Assembly (NCBI GenBank): GCA_964434865.1
Contig: CAYSWV010000024.1
Span: forward strand, 1-64,000
DNA: 64,000 nt
Reading direction: 5' to 3'
Source of the DNA: CAYSWV01 sp964434865
GTDB taxonomy: Bacteria; Cyanobacteriota; Cyanobacteriia; Thermostichales; Thermostichaceae
Positions 9,639 through 18,514 of the stretch are shown here, piece by piece. A program made the translations under genes and the position numbers. The notes beneath the pieces are model-generated. The model searched no databases. It had not been told where the DNA came from and worked only from the letters and a program-made list of their open reading frames with translations. Each line of letters begins with the position of its first letter. Position 1 is the stretch's first letter.

Positions 9639-10013
9639 TTAACGATCTTGCCAGCGGCCTGTCACAATCTGAGGAAATCCCACCGTAAACTGGGGTTGTC
9701 CGACATAAACCCAAGCTTGCCGCCCACTTCTCAGCTGCAACCATTGACGTTGGTAGATTGTAGGGTGATCTTCAAACTCATCTAAATCTGGGATCATTGC
9801 CGCTAAGATCTGATAACACTCACCCCAGACCGTACCGGTTGCTGATAAGAGCAGCATGGGATAGGGTCCTAAATTGAATAGTTGACTCCCTTCTAGGGCA
9901 TCCTCGCCTAACCAGTCCCCTTGCTCAATCAGGGTGTGATAGGCCTCACCTTTAAGTAAAGATCCATATACAAAAAGAGTTGTTGTTGGTTGCAAGTCTA
10001 ACCTCATACCCAT
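9639..10013 (-). CDS. Gamma-glutamylcyclotransferase-like (GGCT/AIG2 fold) protein
   Basis: A 124-residue protein with the GGCT-fold substrate-loop signature FVYGSLLKG near the N-terminus and a central acidic DLDEFEDHP segment containing the family's usual catalytic glutamate position, followed by YQRQWLQL. Family members open gamma-glutamyl-amine or related bonds; the substrate here cannot be told. The start is put at ATG 10013. A second ATG six bases downstream and an upstream TTG at 10061 are alternatives without a clearly better ribosome site. It is convergent with ilvD. Confidence 0.8.
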   Translation of the reverse strand: MGMRLDLQPTTTLFVYGSLLKGEAYHTLIEQGDWLGEDALEGSQLFNLGPYPMLLLSATGTVWGECYQILAAMIPDLDEFEDHPTIYQRQWLQLRSGRQAWVYVGQPQFTVGFPQIVTGRWQDR

Positions 10014-10077
10014 GACTTGTGTTTTGATCAGACGTTTAGGCTCTAACCTACAACGGCTCAAGTCGAAAGTGTAAAAG

Positions 10078-10257
10078 ATGGCTGCTCAATTCCGCAATCT
10101 CAGCATTGGCAATGATTCTCTCCGTCGCCAGACTCCCAATCGGCTCATGATCGTTCAAACCAATGCAATGACTCAAAGGGATGCTTTTAAAAATCCAACT
10201 CGGTTTCATGGCTTGCAAGCTCTTCATGCTTTAAATAGCTATGCGTTGAGTAATTGA
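10078..10257 (+). CDS. Small hypothetical protein, 59 residues
   Basis: An ATG-initiated frame encoding a basic, non-membrane 59-residue peptide (starts MAAQFRNLSIGNDSLRRQ). It lies divergent to the cyclotransferase-like gene and its last 19 bases overlap the 3' end of the convergent TetR gene. I do not recognise a family. No strong Shine-Dalgarno is seen (AAAAG just before the ATG). It could be a chance frame. Confidence 0.35.
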   Translation: MAAQFRNLSIGNDSLRRQTPNRLMIVQTNAMTQRDAFKNPTRFHGLQALHALNSYALSN

Positions 10258-10784
10258 TTAGGTAATTGAGCCAACACTCGAGTAAAGGGAGCAGGAGTTC
10301 CCATTCCTTTTGATAGAATCAGAGATCCTTGAACTTGAATGACAGTATCTTCAGCCCGATCATGAGCTAGCTCAGCGGGAACGCCTGCTTCAATCAAGAC
10401 CTGTGTTAATGTTTCAATCCAAAGACTGAAGCAAGACTCAATTCTACTTCGCAAAAAAGTACTAGAACTACTTAAGGAGAATAAGGCTAAGAGACAAGCA
10501 TTACGGCCACAATCGTAGAGTTGATTTAGGTGTACAATCATGGCCTCGATCCGCTCAGTAGGGGGGGCCGAACTTTTCAATGCTCCGATGATGTTCATTT
10601 CAATCGACTGGTACAGGTAATCTAATACAGCTTCGGCCATTTCTTGCTTGCCACCGGGAAAATGATGATATAAGCTAGCCCGGCCCAAGCCAGTGGCCTT
10701 CGAGATTCGAGAGAGAGTAGCGGCCTCGTAGCCAAACTCCCGGAACACATCAATCAGCCGCTCTATCACTTCAGACCGATCCAT
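10239..10784 (-). CDS. TetR/AcrR family transcriptional regulator
   Basis: A 181-residue regulator. The N-terminal helix-turn-helix is clear (VFREFGYEAATLSRISKATG followed by GRASLYHHFPGGK), and the helical ligand domain has paired cysteine-containing helices (CGRNACLLALFSLSS) as in YxaF/LmrA-type members. The start is placed at ATG 10784, which follows AGAGGG at 7 bases. A longer frame to 10931 exists but its extra 49 residues lack any family resemblance. A CRP-like palindrome lies just upstream (10808-10823). The target genes are unknown. Confidence 0.88.
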   Translation of the reverse strand: MDRSEVIERLIDVFREFGYEAATLSRISKATGLGRASLYHHFPGGKQEMAEAVLDYLYQSIEMNIIGALKSSAPPTERIEAMIVHLNQLYDCGRNACLLALFSLSSSSTFLRSRIESCFSLWIETLTQVLIEAGVPAELAHDRAEDTVIQVQGSLILSKGMGTPAPFTRVLAQLPNQLLNA

Positions 10785-10807
10785 AGATAACCCTCTAACG
10801 ACGTCAC

Positions 10808-10823
10808 TGTGATCTACATCACC
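10808..10823. promoter_or_regulatory. Candidate CRP-type binding site
   Basis: TGTGA-TCTACA-TCACC matches the cyanobacterial and enterobacterial CRP pattern TGTGA-N6-TCACA in nine of ten defined positions. It lies 24 bases upstream of the TetR start. A match this short can arise by chance, so it is a candidate only. Confidence 0.35.
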
Positions 10824-10933
10824 TGACAATTGTTTTTGTATCAAATGTCCCAAATCTATGAGGTTTTCTGACTCTAGCAGCTTATGATTGGAATAGACGT
10901 TGGAATATACGATTGGCCTCCGCTTGAACAACC

Positions 10934-11013
10934 ATGAGTTATCTCAATTATGAGTTATCGAAGTCATGAGTTATCGAAGTCATGAGTTATCGAAGTCATG
11001 AGTTACACCATAC
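10934..11013 (+). repeat. 16-bp tandem repeat array running into a start codon
   Basis: The three central units (10950-10965, 10966-10981, 10982-10997) are identical: ATGAGTTATCGAAGTC. Degenerate units flank them at 10934-10949 and 10998-11013. The last begins with the ATG of the response-regulator gene. Because 16 is not a multiple of three, the repeated ATGs fall in different frames. Confidence 0.95.
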
Positions 11014-11594
11014 GAGTTCTTATTGCTGATGATCATCCGCTCTTTCGGCTGGGGCTAAAATTTGCCCTCCAAGCCCAGGGGTTTGTTGTGGTTGGCGAGG
11101 CTGAATCTGGCGAACAGGTCCTAACACAGTGTGCCAGCCTCCCAATCGACGTTGCTATTCTCGATGTCAAAATGCCCAGTGGTGATGGGATTGAGACCTG
11201 TCAATCTCTGATGGCTAGCCACCAAGAATTAGTGGTTATTTTACTCACAACTTTTCAAGAACCTGCTCTGATTCAGGCTGCCCGTGAAGCTGGGGCTAAG
11301 GGCTTCCTCTCAAAAGAAACTGAAGCGGCTTTACTAGCCGAACGGATTTATCAGATTTTTCAGAATCCAGCCCAAGATTGGCTACCGGCTGTGATTGAGA
11401 TCCCTCGTCTCACGGCTCGTGAACTGAGTGTCCTGCGACTGATGACTCAGGGGTTAGCCAATAAACAAATTGCTCGGCAGTTGGGTATCAGTATTGAAAC
11501 CGTTAAAGATTATGCTAGTACGATCTACCGTAAGCTGGATACCTCTGATCGCATGAGTGCTGTATTTAAGGCCAAGGAGTTGGGTATTCTCTAG
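10998..11594 (+). CDS. NarL/FixJ-type two-component response regulator
   Basis: A 198-residue protein with a receiver domain (acidic pair in IADDHP at residues 10-12, phosphoacceptor Asp56 in ILDVKMP, Lys in FLSKE) and a C-terminal LuxR-type helix-turn-helix (LTARELSVLRLMTQG, then NKQIARQLGISIETVK). It is a DNA-binding output protein. The histidine-kinase-like gene follows 99 bases downstream and is the likely partner. The start ATG lies in the last unit of a 16-bp tandem repeat and has no clear Shine-Dalgarno; upstream ATGs within the repeat are out of frame. Confidence 0.92.
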   Translation: MSYTIRVLIADDHPLFRLGLKFALQAQGFVVVGEAESGEQVLTQCASLPIDVAILDVKMPSGDGIETCQSLMASHQELVVILLTTFQEPALIQAAREAGAKGFLSKETEAALLAERIYQIFQNPAQDWLPAVIEIPRLTARELSVLRLMTQGLANKQIARQLGISIETVKDYASTIYRKLDTSDRMSAVFKAKELGIL

Positions 11595-11693
11595 CTGATC
11601 CAGAACTTTGACACTTGGTGTTAAGTTAATTCCCCAAAATGGGTTCACTAGATCTTAGTGAGATCTTAACTCAGTTGCTAGCTGGAGGGGATA

Positions 11694-12443
11694 ATGCTAA
11701 TTTCGGCTCCATTGAGTACAAAACTTGACTGGAAGTTTGCTTTTGAACGGTCTGAAATGCTGCGAGAATTTCAATCTGAGCTACTGGTCAGTATTAGCCA
11801 TGAGTTACGTACCCCCTTGAGCAGTCAAATGGGAGCGCTTCAACTCATTCTTACTGATTTGTGTGATTCCCCTGAAGAAGAGCGTGAGTATGTGGCTGCT
11901 GCCCAACACAGTGTAGAACAGTCTTTACATTTATTAGAAGCCTTTTCGGATTTAGCCCGCTATCAGCCGCCCATTAATCCTCTGCAATTGAAGCGGATCG
12001 CCCTACGTCCCATTCTGATGACTGTGTATCAGCTCACTGTATTGCAAGCTAAAGATCAAGGGATTCACTACCACTGGCCTATCCTTAATCAAGGACCCAC
12101 AGCTGATCTTGAGACCCCATCTACCCCGGATGACTGGGACTGGGTACTCTCTGCTGATCCAGATGCCTTGACTCAAGCTCTGTTGGGGTTGAGCCGTTGG
12201 ACAATCAAACAACTTCACTTCGGCACCTTTACAGCTCAACTTAACTCTACGGCAGTGGCCGAAGCTATCGAGTTTAGTTTCAAGATTACTGGAAACCTAT
12301 CGACCTCGATTGATCCTGACACTAGTTTGGCTTGGCGTGTGAGTCAGCGGTTGATCAATGAAATGCAAGGCCAACTCCGACTTGAGCAAAACCAGCCTAC
12401 TCAGCTCCAAGTAACCCTTGCGTTGATGAAATGTGCAGCTTAA
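11694..12443 (+). CDS. Histidine-kinase-like protein with degenerate ATPase domain
   Basis: A 249-residue soluble protein. A HisKA dimerisation helix with the phosphoacceptor motif SISHELRTPLSS (His36) is intact. The C-terminal half aligns in outline with HATPase_c, but the N-box position reads ALLGLSRWTIKQL without the essential Asn, and the glycine-rich G1 and G2 boxes are absent. ATP binding is therefore doubtful. No sensor domain or membrane segment is present. A GGAGGGG lies just before the ATG. It may act as a phosphotransfer or inhibitory partner of the adjacent response regulator. Confidence 0.8.
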   Translation: MLISAPLSTKLDWKFAFERSEMLREFQSELLVSISHELRTPLSSQMGALQLILTDLCDSPEEEREYVAAAQHSVEQSLHLLEAFSDLARYQPPINPLQLKRIALRPILMTVYQLTVLQAKDQGIHYHWPILNQGPTADLETPSTPDDWDWVLSADPDALTQALLGLSRWTIKQLHFGTFTAQLNSTAVAEAIEFSFKITGNLSTSIDPDTSLAWRVSQRLINEMQGQLRLEQNQPTQLQVTLALMKCAA

Positions 12444-12509
12444 GGAGGAGCGCCATCGCCTCTAACCTATTTCATGATCGTTTCACTTTTTCTAGGAATC
12501 TGTGTTATA

Positions 12510-12530
12510 AAAATGAAATGATTATGAAAG
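12510..12530 (+). promoter_or_regulatory. Shared 21-base metal-regulon box, copy 1
   Basis: These 21 bases are identical to 52877-52897. The core AATGATTAT matches the centre of Zur-type boxes, and ATGA occurs three times. The box ends 10 bases before the start codon of the metal-binding lipoprotein, so a bound regulator would block transcription or the ribosome site. Confidence 0.7.
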
Positions 12531-12540
12531 GACAAGGCGC

Positions 12541-13488
12541 ATGGGGGGTAACACTCTGATCCTTGGGATGGTTTCCCTTGGAATAGTCACGGGCTGTTTA
12601 GAGGGAGCCACAGCAGCTAAGCTACAGCCTAAGGTGGTTTCAACTAGTACGATGATTGCCGATTGGACCGAGCAGATTGGTGGCGATCAGATTGACCACA
12701 CAGGTATTTTAGAGCCAGGTGTGGATCCTCACATTTATGAGCCTGTTCCTGCAGACTCTATTGCTTTTGAACAAGCTCAGCTGATCTTTTACAACGGCTA
12801 TAACCTTGAGCCAGCTTTAATCAAACAAATTAACGCTGTTGGCCAAGCCGCTCAAAAAGTGGCCCTGGCAGAACTGATTCAACCCTTAGTCTCAGAGTAT
12901 GAAGACCGTCCTGAACCTGATCCTCATGTTTGGGGGGATGTTGAGAATGTGATTCCCATGGTTTATGGTATTCGTGATGCTTTGATCGAAGTGGCCCCCG
13001 ATCATGAAACCGTGTTTAGAGCTAATGCCGCTGCACTGGTCAGCGATCTCCAACTTCTAGATGGTTGGGTAGGCCAACAGATTCAAACTATCCCTGAGTC
13101 CAATCGTATTTTGATCACCACTCATGATGCTTTTGAATACTACATCAGGGCCTATGGACTTCAATCTGGGGGCACTTTAATTGGTATCAGTACTGAAGAA
13201 CAACCTAGTGCTCAAACAGTAGCCAGATTAGCTGATCAGATTAAGACCACTGGTGTTCCGGCTATTTTTGCTGAAACAACCATCAATCCTGCCTTGATCA
13301 GAACCGTTGCAGAAGAAGCAGGTGTGACCTTAGCCGAGAGAGAACTCTATTCTGATTCTCTGGGAGAAGCCGGCAGCGAAGCCGATAGCTATATCAACAT
13401 GATCATTGCCAATACCAGAACAATTGTTGAGGCCTTGGGGGGTACTTTTAATAACTTTGAGACCAGTCATGGAGCCGCTGACAAATAA
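12541..13488 (+). CDS. Metal ABC transporter substrate-binding lipoprotein (ZnuA/TroA/MntC type)
   Basis: A 315-residue cluster 9 solute-binding protein for Zn2+ or Mn2+. A lipobox ending VTGC gives lipid attachment at Cys19, although the short signal has no basic residue. Predicted metal ligands are His64 (DPHIY), His129 (DPHVW), His195 (TTHDAF) and Asp272. The third ligand is His, as in TroA and ZnuA, rather than the Glu of MntC-type proteins. AAGGA lies 9 bases before the ATG. The matching ATPase and permease are 40 kb away at 51093-52834 and carry the same upstream box. No other transporter gene is adjacent. Confidence 0.9.
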   Translation: MGGNTLILGMVSLGIVTGCLEGATAAKLQPKVVSTSTMIADWTEQIGGDQIDHTGILEPGVDPHIYEPVPADSIAFEQAQLIFYNGYNLEPALIKQINAVGQAAQKVALAELIQPLVSEYEDRPEPDPHVWGDVENVIPMVYGIRDALIEVAPDHETVFRANAAALVSDLQLLDGWVGQQIQTIPESNRILITTHDAFEYYIRAYGLQSGGTLIGISTEEQPSAQTVARLADQIKTTGVPAIFAETTINPALIRTVAEEAGVTLAERELYSDSLGEAGSEADSYINMIIANTRTIVEALGGTFNNFETSHGAADK

Positions 13489-13528
13489 CTGACTCGATCG
13501 AATAGCTGGTTAGGATTTCAATCTCAAC

Positions 13529-15745
13529 TCAGGGTATGTAAAATAAAGCCGCTCGGACTAAACGGATCTCATCATAGCTGTAGCTTTCTCCTACCAGTTC
13601 TTGAATTTGGGTGAGGCTACTTGGATCATGTAGGTCATAGATGGCTCTAAAGATTTTGCGTTGCCGTGCTGGTGTGACTAGAGCATCAAGATTGACATCC
13701 ATACCGTTAGCCAGTAGTAGGGCCAGATGTTTGTAAATATGATTCGGTGTAAGTTGCCGTTTTTTAGCTATGGTTTCCACATCATAGCCTTGTTGATGTA
13801 AGGCAAATGTTTCAGCATAGATTGAAGTTGCAGGCGTGGGATCAGCTTGAGGGCTTGCTTGAACTGTAGGCTGAGAATCTGTCACCGATGAACTTTGGCT
13901 ACTAGGGGTTTGAAGAGGTTCAATAGAATCAGACTGCTGAGTCAAATAAGCTTGAATAGCTACTAAAAACACCTGACCATATTGAGCTAGTTTTTTGTTG
14001 CCAACACCGTTTAACTGGGCAAAGGCTTCTAAGGTTACGGGTTGCTCTTGAGCCATTTCCGTCAATGTTCGATCTGAAAAGACCATAAACGGAGGGACAG
14101 CTTGTTGATCAGCTAGACGTTTCCGTAATTTTCGCAGAGCTTGAAAGAGATCGTCATCTCCCGTTTCGGCAGAGGGTGATAGTTTAATCGACTCCAAACG
14201 CTCTTGGTCTAGCTTGGGTACTTGAACGGTGTGATCCCCTTTTAGTACGGCCATACTTTGATCGTTAAGCGACAATATGGGGAATCCATCTAAACTTTCA
14301 GTGACTAGACCTTGCTGGAGTAGGGATCTCCCCAGCTTTTGCCAGGCTTTAGAACTGAGATCTTGACCAATGCCATAGGTGGAGAGCTGATCATGTTTGA
14401 GGTCTAACAGTCGTTGATCTTTGGCACCTCGTAGGACATCAATAATATGCTTCATGCCAAATCGTTGTTGACATCGGTAGACACACGATAGAAACTTTTG
14501 AGCTTCAATGGTTCGATCTTCAAGTTCAACAGGATCGAGGCAGTTATCACAATTTTGGCAGTTGGACTCTATAACCCTTTCTGAAAAGTAAGCCAGCAAT
14601 AAGTGACGACGGCAAAGATGGCTGGTGGCATAATCTATCATTAGCCGCAGCTGTTGCCGAGCAATTCGTTGGTCTTGAGGATCCGTTTTTTGAGAGATTA
14701 AGTATTCCACTTTGCCTCGATCCCCAGCACTGTAAAACATAATACAGTTAGCAGCTAGCCCATCCCGCCCAGCCCGGCCAGATTCTTGATAGTAATGCTC
14801 CATGGTTTTGGGCAAATCGTAGTGGATCACCAGTCGGACATCTGGCTTATTAATTCCCATCCCAAAGGCAACTGTCGCTACCATAACCTGGACTTGATCT
14901 CGAATAAATTGAGTTTGATGAAACTGTCGATCTTCAGCGGCCAATCCAGCATGATAAGGCAAAGCAGGAATGCCTTGAGTAGTTAAGTAAGTTGCTAATT
15001 TTTCAACACTGGCACGACTTTGGCTATAGATAATGGCTGAGCCAGAGTCACGGGATCGCAACATATCAACTATATCTAGATCAGTTTGCTTAGATTTGGG
15101 TTTAACAGCATAGTACAAATTAGGCCGATTAAAGCTGGCAATATATTCAAAGGGGTGCTGCAGATCGAGTTGCTGCTTAATATCAGCTCTAACCCGATCG
15201 GTTGCTGTCGCCGTTAATGCCGTAACAGGTAGCCCTTGAAGGCGATGTCTCACTTGCCGGAGCTGGCGGTACTCAGGCCGAAAATCATGACCCCAATCTG
15301 AAATACAGTGAGCTTCATCAACTACTAAACGAGGGATCCCTTGTTGTTGGTTTAACTGGTCTATAAATGGCCAAAAGTCTTCTTGTAAGAGGCGTTCGGG
15401 AGCAATATAAAGAAGCTTATAATCACCGTAGAGTAGTCCTTGTTCCCGTGCTCGTTGTTCATTAGGCCTCAAAGTACTGTTTAAATAGGTGGCCGGGATG
15501 TCATTATTCTTGAGATCTAACACCTGATCTTCCATGAGAGCAATTAGAGGGGAAACCACTAAAGTCACCCCTTGGGCCATAACAGCGGGTAACTGATAGC
15601 ACAAGGACTTACCGCCACCAGTTGGCATCAAAACTAACAGATCTCGAGCCTGCAGCGCTTGGTCGATAATCTCAGCTTGACCGGGGCGAAACTGGTCGTA
15701 ACCAAAATAATGCTTCAGAGCTTGAATAGGAGCAGATATCATCAC
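13529..15745 (-). CDS. recQ: ATP-dependent DNA helicase RecQ
   Basis: A 738-residue superfamily 2 helicase that unwinds DNA 3' to 5' in recombination and fork repair. Walker A is MPTGGGKS (residues 40-47) and the DEAH box is VVDEAHCISDWGHDFRPEY (141-159). The helicase C-terminal half has QESGRAGRDG. A zinc-binding subdomain follows (CRRHLLLAYF, then CQNCDNC), then a winged-helix RQC and an HRDC domain. The tail carries an additional helix-turn-helix (GYDVETIAKKRQLTPNHIYKH). The length is normal for RecQ with this tail. The gene converges with the metal-binding lipoprotein gene. Confidence 0.97.
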   Translation of the reverse strand: MMISAPIQALKHYFGYDQFRPGQAEIIDQALQARDLLVLMPTGGGKSLCYQLPAVMAQGVTLVVSPLIALMEDQVLDLKNNDIPATYLNSTLRPNEQRAREQGLLYGDYKLLYIAPERLLQEDFWPFIDQLNQQQGIPRLVVDEAHCISDWGHDFRPEYRQLRQVRHRLQGLPVTALTATATDRVRADIKQQLDLQHPFEYIASFNRPNLYYAVKPKSKQTDLDIVDMLRSRDSGSAIIYSQSRASVEKLATYLTTQGIPALPYHAGLAAEDRQFHQTQFIRDQVQVMVATVAFGMGINKPDVRLVIHYDLPKTMEHYYQESGRAGRDGLAANCIMFYSAGDRGKVEYLISQKTDPQDQRIARQQLRLMIDYATSHLCRRHLLLAYFSERVIESNCQNCDNCLDPVELEDRTIEAQKFLSCVYRCQQRFGMKHIIDVLRGAKDQRLLDLKHDQLSTYGIGQDLSSKAWQKLGRSLLQQGLVTESLDGFPILSLNDQSMAVLKGDHTVQVPKLDQERLESIKLSPSAETGDDDLFQALRKLRKRLADQQAVPPFMVFSDRTLTEMAQEQPVTLEAFAQLNGVGNKKLAQYGQVFLVAIQAYLTQQSDSIEPLQTPSSQSSSVTDSQPTVQASPQADPTPATSIYAETFALHQQGYDVETIAKKRQLTPNHIYKHLALLLANGMDVNLDALVTPARQRKIFRAIYDLHDPSSLTQIQELVGESYSYDEIRLVRAALFYIP

Positions 15746-15860
15746 TTCAGATCAACCCAACACTAGTTCTATCAAAAGCAATTCAACTCCAATTGGCAAT
15801 ACATCAGTCATCGCCTACACTACTAAAGGCTCAGCCTTAGACTCTATTCTGATTGATCTC

Positions 15861-17369
15861 ATGTCGACAACACCTGCCAATGATGACGATTTACGCTCAG
15901 CCCGCCTCCAGAAAGTCCAGGAGTTACGAGATCAGGGCCTCGATCCATATGCCTATCGCTATGATGTCACTCATCTGGCGCAAACTCTTCAACAGGAGCA
16001 TGAAAGCTTGGCCGCTGGGGTGGAGTTGCCGGATGTTACCGTTGCTGTAGCGGGTCGGATCCGGGCGCGGCGTGTCTTTGGCAAGTTAGCCTTTTTCACC
16101 ATTCAAGATCGTTCTGGCAGTATTCAGTTGTACTTAGACAAAAAACATATGAGCCAGACCATGAGTCCTGAGGCCTTCGAAACCGTGAAAAAGCTAACGG
16201 ATGTTGGGGATTGGATTGGGGCTACGGGTACTCTGAAGCGTACTGATAAAGGTGAGCTTTCTGTTGTGGTTAATGTTTACCAGATCTTAACTAAATCGCT
16301 ATTGCCCCTTCCCGATAAATGGCATGGCTTGAAAGACGTTGAAAAGCGCTATCGCCAACGCTATGTGGATTTGATTGTCAATCCTGAAGTCACCAAGGCT
16401 CTTCAGGGTCGGGCTCAGATTATTCAATCGATTCGCAAAACCTTAGAAGATAGAGATTTTATTGAAATTGAAACTCCGGTACTACAAGCCATTCCTGGGG
16501 GGGCTGAAGCTCGACCTTTTGTAACCCATCACAATACTCTAGATCTGAATCTCTACCTTCGGATTGCAACAGAACTGTATTTGAAGCGGCTAGTGGTCGG
16601 CGGTATTGAACGTGTCTATGAGATCGGACGTGTGTTTCGAAATGAGGGCATTTCCACCCGACATAATCCTGAATTCACGTCACTGGAGGTGTATCAGGCC
16701 TATGCAGACTATCAGGATATGATGACCCTTACAGAAACGATCATTACGGCTGCTGCTCTAGCTGTGAATCACTCTCTAACCATTACTTATCAGGGGTTGG
16801 CGGTAGACTTAACGCCCCCTTGGCGACGAGCTACGATGCATGAACTGGTCCAAGAAGTCACTGGTCTTGATTTTAGTCAATTTAGTGATCTAGAAGTAGC
16901 TCAAGCGGCTGTCGCTGATTTGAGGCTTCCTGGGATCAAAGAGTGTCAATCGATTGGCCTGATCTTAGTCAACGTTTTTGAAAATCTCTGTGAAGAAAAG
17001 TTACAACAGCCTACCTTTGTCTTAGACTTTCCCGTAGAAAATTCTCCTCTAACTCGGCCTCATCGGCGTAAGTCGGGTCTGGTGGAACGCTTTGAACTTT
17101 ATATTACTGGCCGTGAGCTCGCTAACAGCTACTCGGAGTTAACTGATCCTATAGATCAAAGACAACGGTTGGAACAGCAAGCCGCCCTCAAAGCTGCTGG
17201 TGATGAAGAAGCTCACTTTTTAGACGAAGACTTTATCACGGCTCTTGAATATGGTTTACCTCCCACCGGAGGCATGGGGTTGGGGATTGATCGCCTGGCC
17301 ATGTTATTGCTTGATGCTCCTAGTATCCGAGATGTGATCGCTTTCCCTCTCTTAAAGCCTGAAAGTTAA
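15861..17369 (+). CDS. lysS: Lysyl-tRNA synthetase, class II
   Basis: A 502-residue enzyme that charges tRNA-Lys. The N-terminal OB-fold anticodon-binding domain (VAVAGRIRARRVFGKLAFF) is followed by the class II catalytic core. Motif 2 is RVFRNEGISTRHNPEFTSLE and motif 3 is GMGLGIDRLAMLL. The length is normal. The gene is divergent from recQ across 115 bases. The ATG at 15861 gives the usual N-terminal start a few residues before the first helix. Confidence 0.98.
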   Translation: MSTTPANDDDLRSARLQKVQELRDQGLDPYAYRYDVTHLAQTLQQEHESLAAGVELPDVTVAVAGRIRARRVFGKLAFFTIQDRSGSIQLYLDKKHMSQTMSPEAFETVKKLTDVGDWIGATGTLKRTDKGELSVVVNVYQILTKSLLPLPDKWHGLKDVEKRYRQRYVDLIVNPEVTKALQGRAQIIQSIRKTLEDRDFIEIETPVLQAIPGGAEARPFVTHHNTLDLNLYLRIATELYLKRLVVGGIERVYEIGRVFRNEGISTRHNPEFTSLEVYQAYADYQDMMTLTETIITAAALAVNHSLTITYQGLAVDLTPPWRRATMHELVQEVTGLDFSQFSDLEVAQAAVADLRLPGIKECQSIGLILVNVFENLCEEKLQQPTFVLDFPVENSPLTRPHRRKSGLVERFELYITGRELANSYSELTDPIDQRQRLEQQAALKAAGDEEAHFLDEDFITALEYGLPPTGGMGLGIDRLAMLLLDAPSIRDVIAFPLLKPES

Positions 17370-17528
17370 TAACCTTTCAACTACTCGTGAGACTATGTAG
17401 AGCCTAAACAGAGGTTCAAAGTTAGCCTCAAAAGCGGCTACTATCAAAAACTTTATAAATTGTGAGGTTCAGATGTGGTTTTTTAGTTAGTATATGGAGA
17501 TTATGAAGATGTTCTGATTAAGAAAGCT

Positions 17529-17981
17529 GTGACACGAAAACTATCCCAACCTAACTGGCAAAACTATCGCCATCTTCTGGTGATCCAAGAAGACTTTGAT
17601 AATGAGATGGTTATGCTGACAGGTCCTACCTATTCGATTGGACGTGATCCTCACAGCAGTATTGTGTTGTCAGCTAACCGTATTTCTCGCCATCATGCCA
17701 TCTTGATGCGGGTCCCTCAATCGGATCATCATTCCACCTATCGGCTTATGGATGGTAATTTAGTGGGAGAACCCAGCCTTAACGGCATTGAAGTAAATGG
17801 CATTCGTTGTTATTCCCATGATCTTCAAGATGGAGATGAAGTTGTCTTTGGCGGCTGTGTGAAAGCTTATTACTATTGGCGTGAAGTTGAAGCCAAAGCC
17901 ACTATTCCTGCTGCTACCCTGCGTAGTATTCGCTTAGAACCTGTGAGTACCTGTCCTACTGTGATCATGCAAGCGTCTTAA
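17529..17981 (+). CDS. FHA domain protein
   Basis: A 150-residue protein made mostly of one forkhead-associated domain, which binds phosphothreonine peptides. The FHA signature is present in order: YSIGRDPHSSIVL, then NRISRHHAIL, then GEPSLNGIEVNG and LQDGDEVVFGG. No membrane segment or second domain is visible. The start is a GTG; no better in-frame ATG precedes the FHA core, and the Shine-Dalgarno is weak (AAGAAAG). It is convergent with the pentapeptide gene. Its partner kinase is not in the window. Confidence 0.85.
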   Translation: MTRKLSQPNWQNYRHLLVIQEDFDNEMVMLTGPTYSIGRDPHSSIVLSANRISRHHAILMRVPQSDHHSTYRLMDGNLVGEPSLNGIEVNGIRCYSHDLQDGDEVVFGGCVKAYYYWREVEAKATIPAATLRSIRLEPVSTCPTVIMQAS

Positions 17982-17989
17982 CTTGAGGC

Positions 17990-18514
17990 TTACTGACACC
18001 CTAAAGACTGTCGTGTACTGGCTCCAGTTGTCGGGTTAGTCCCATCTGCATAGGTGCATAGATCAAGTCTATCAGCTTCATCTAACATGGCATCAGTGAA
18101 ATCAGCCCCGGTAACGTCTGCGTTGTAGAGATCAGCTCGGACTAAGATAGCGCCTTCAACAATAGCATTACGCAAGTTGGCATAAGCTAAATTAGCCAGA
18201 TCCAGAAAGGCCACTGTTAGATCGGCCCCTTCAAGGTTGGCTTCGGCTAAATTGCTCTTGGATAGGGTTGCTCCTGTTAGATCGGCCCCTTCTAAGTTAG
18301 CCTGACGTAGATTGGCACTTACAAAGGATTGTCCTGTCAACATTTGATGCGATAGATCGGCTTGAGCTAAATCAGAATTGTTGAAATTTTGAGCCCAAGC
18401 TGGTGATATTAGACTTAAACTCAGCCCTAGAATCCCACAGCTGATCCACACGTGCCACTTCAGGACAAAGCTTCGCTTAAATGCTTGAACAACAGCAGCC
18501 ACCAATGAAACCAT
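17990..18514 (-). CDS. Exported pentapeptide-repeat protein
   Basis: A 174-residue protein. An N-terminal basic, then hydrophobic signal ends in SPAWAQ, so it is probably exported to the thylakoid lumen or periplasm. The mature part contains about 17 pentapeptide units of the A(D/N)Lxx type (for example ANLEGADLTGATLSKSNLAE) forming a right-handed beta helix. The C-terminal extension has two cysteines (LCTYADG and LGCQ) that could form a disulfide. ATG 18514 is chosen over an upstream TTG at 18583 because it starts just before the signal peptide. The function of such proteins is mostly unknown. Confidence 0.85.
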   Translation of the reverse strand: MVSLVAAVVQAFKRSFVLKWHVWISCGILGLSLSLISPAWAQNFNNSDLAQADLSHQMLTGQSFVSANLRQANLEGADLTGATLSKSNLAEANLEGADLTVAFLDLANLAYANLRNAIVEGAILVRADLYNADVTGADFTDAMLDEADRLDLCTYADGTNPTTGASTRQSLGCQ

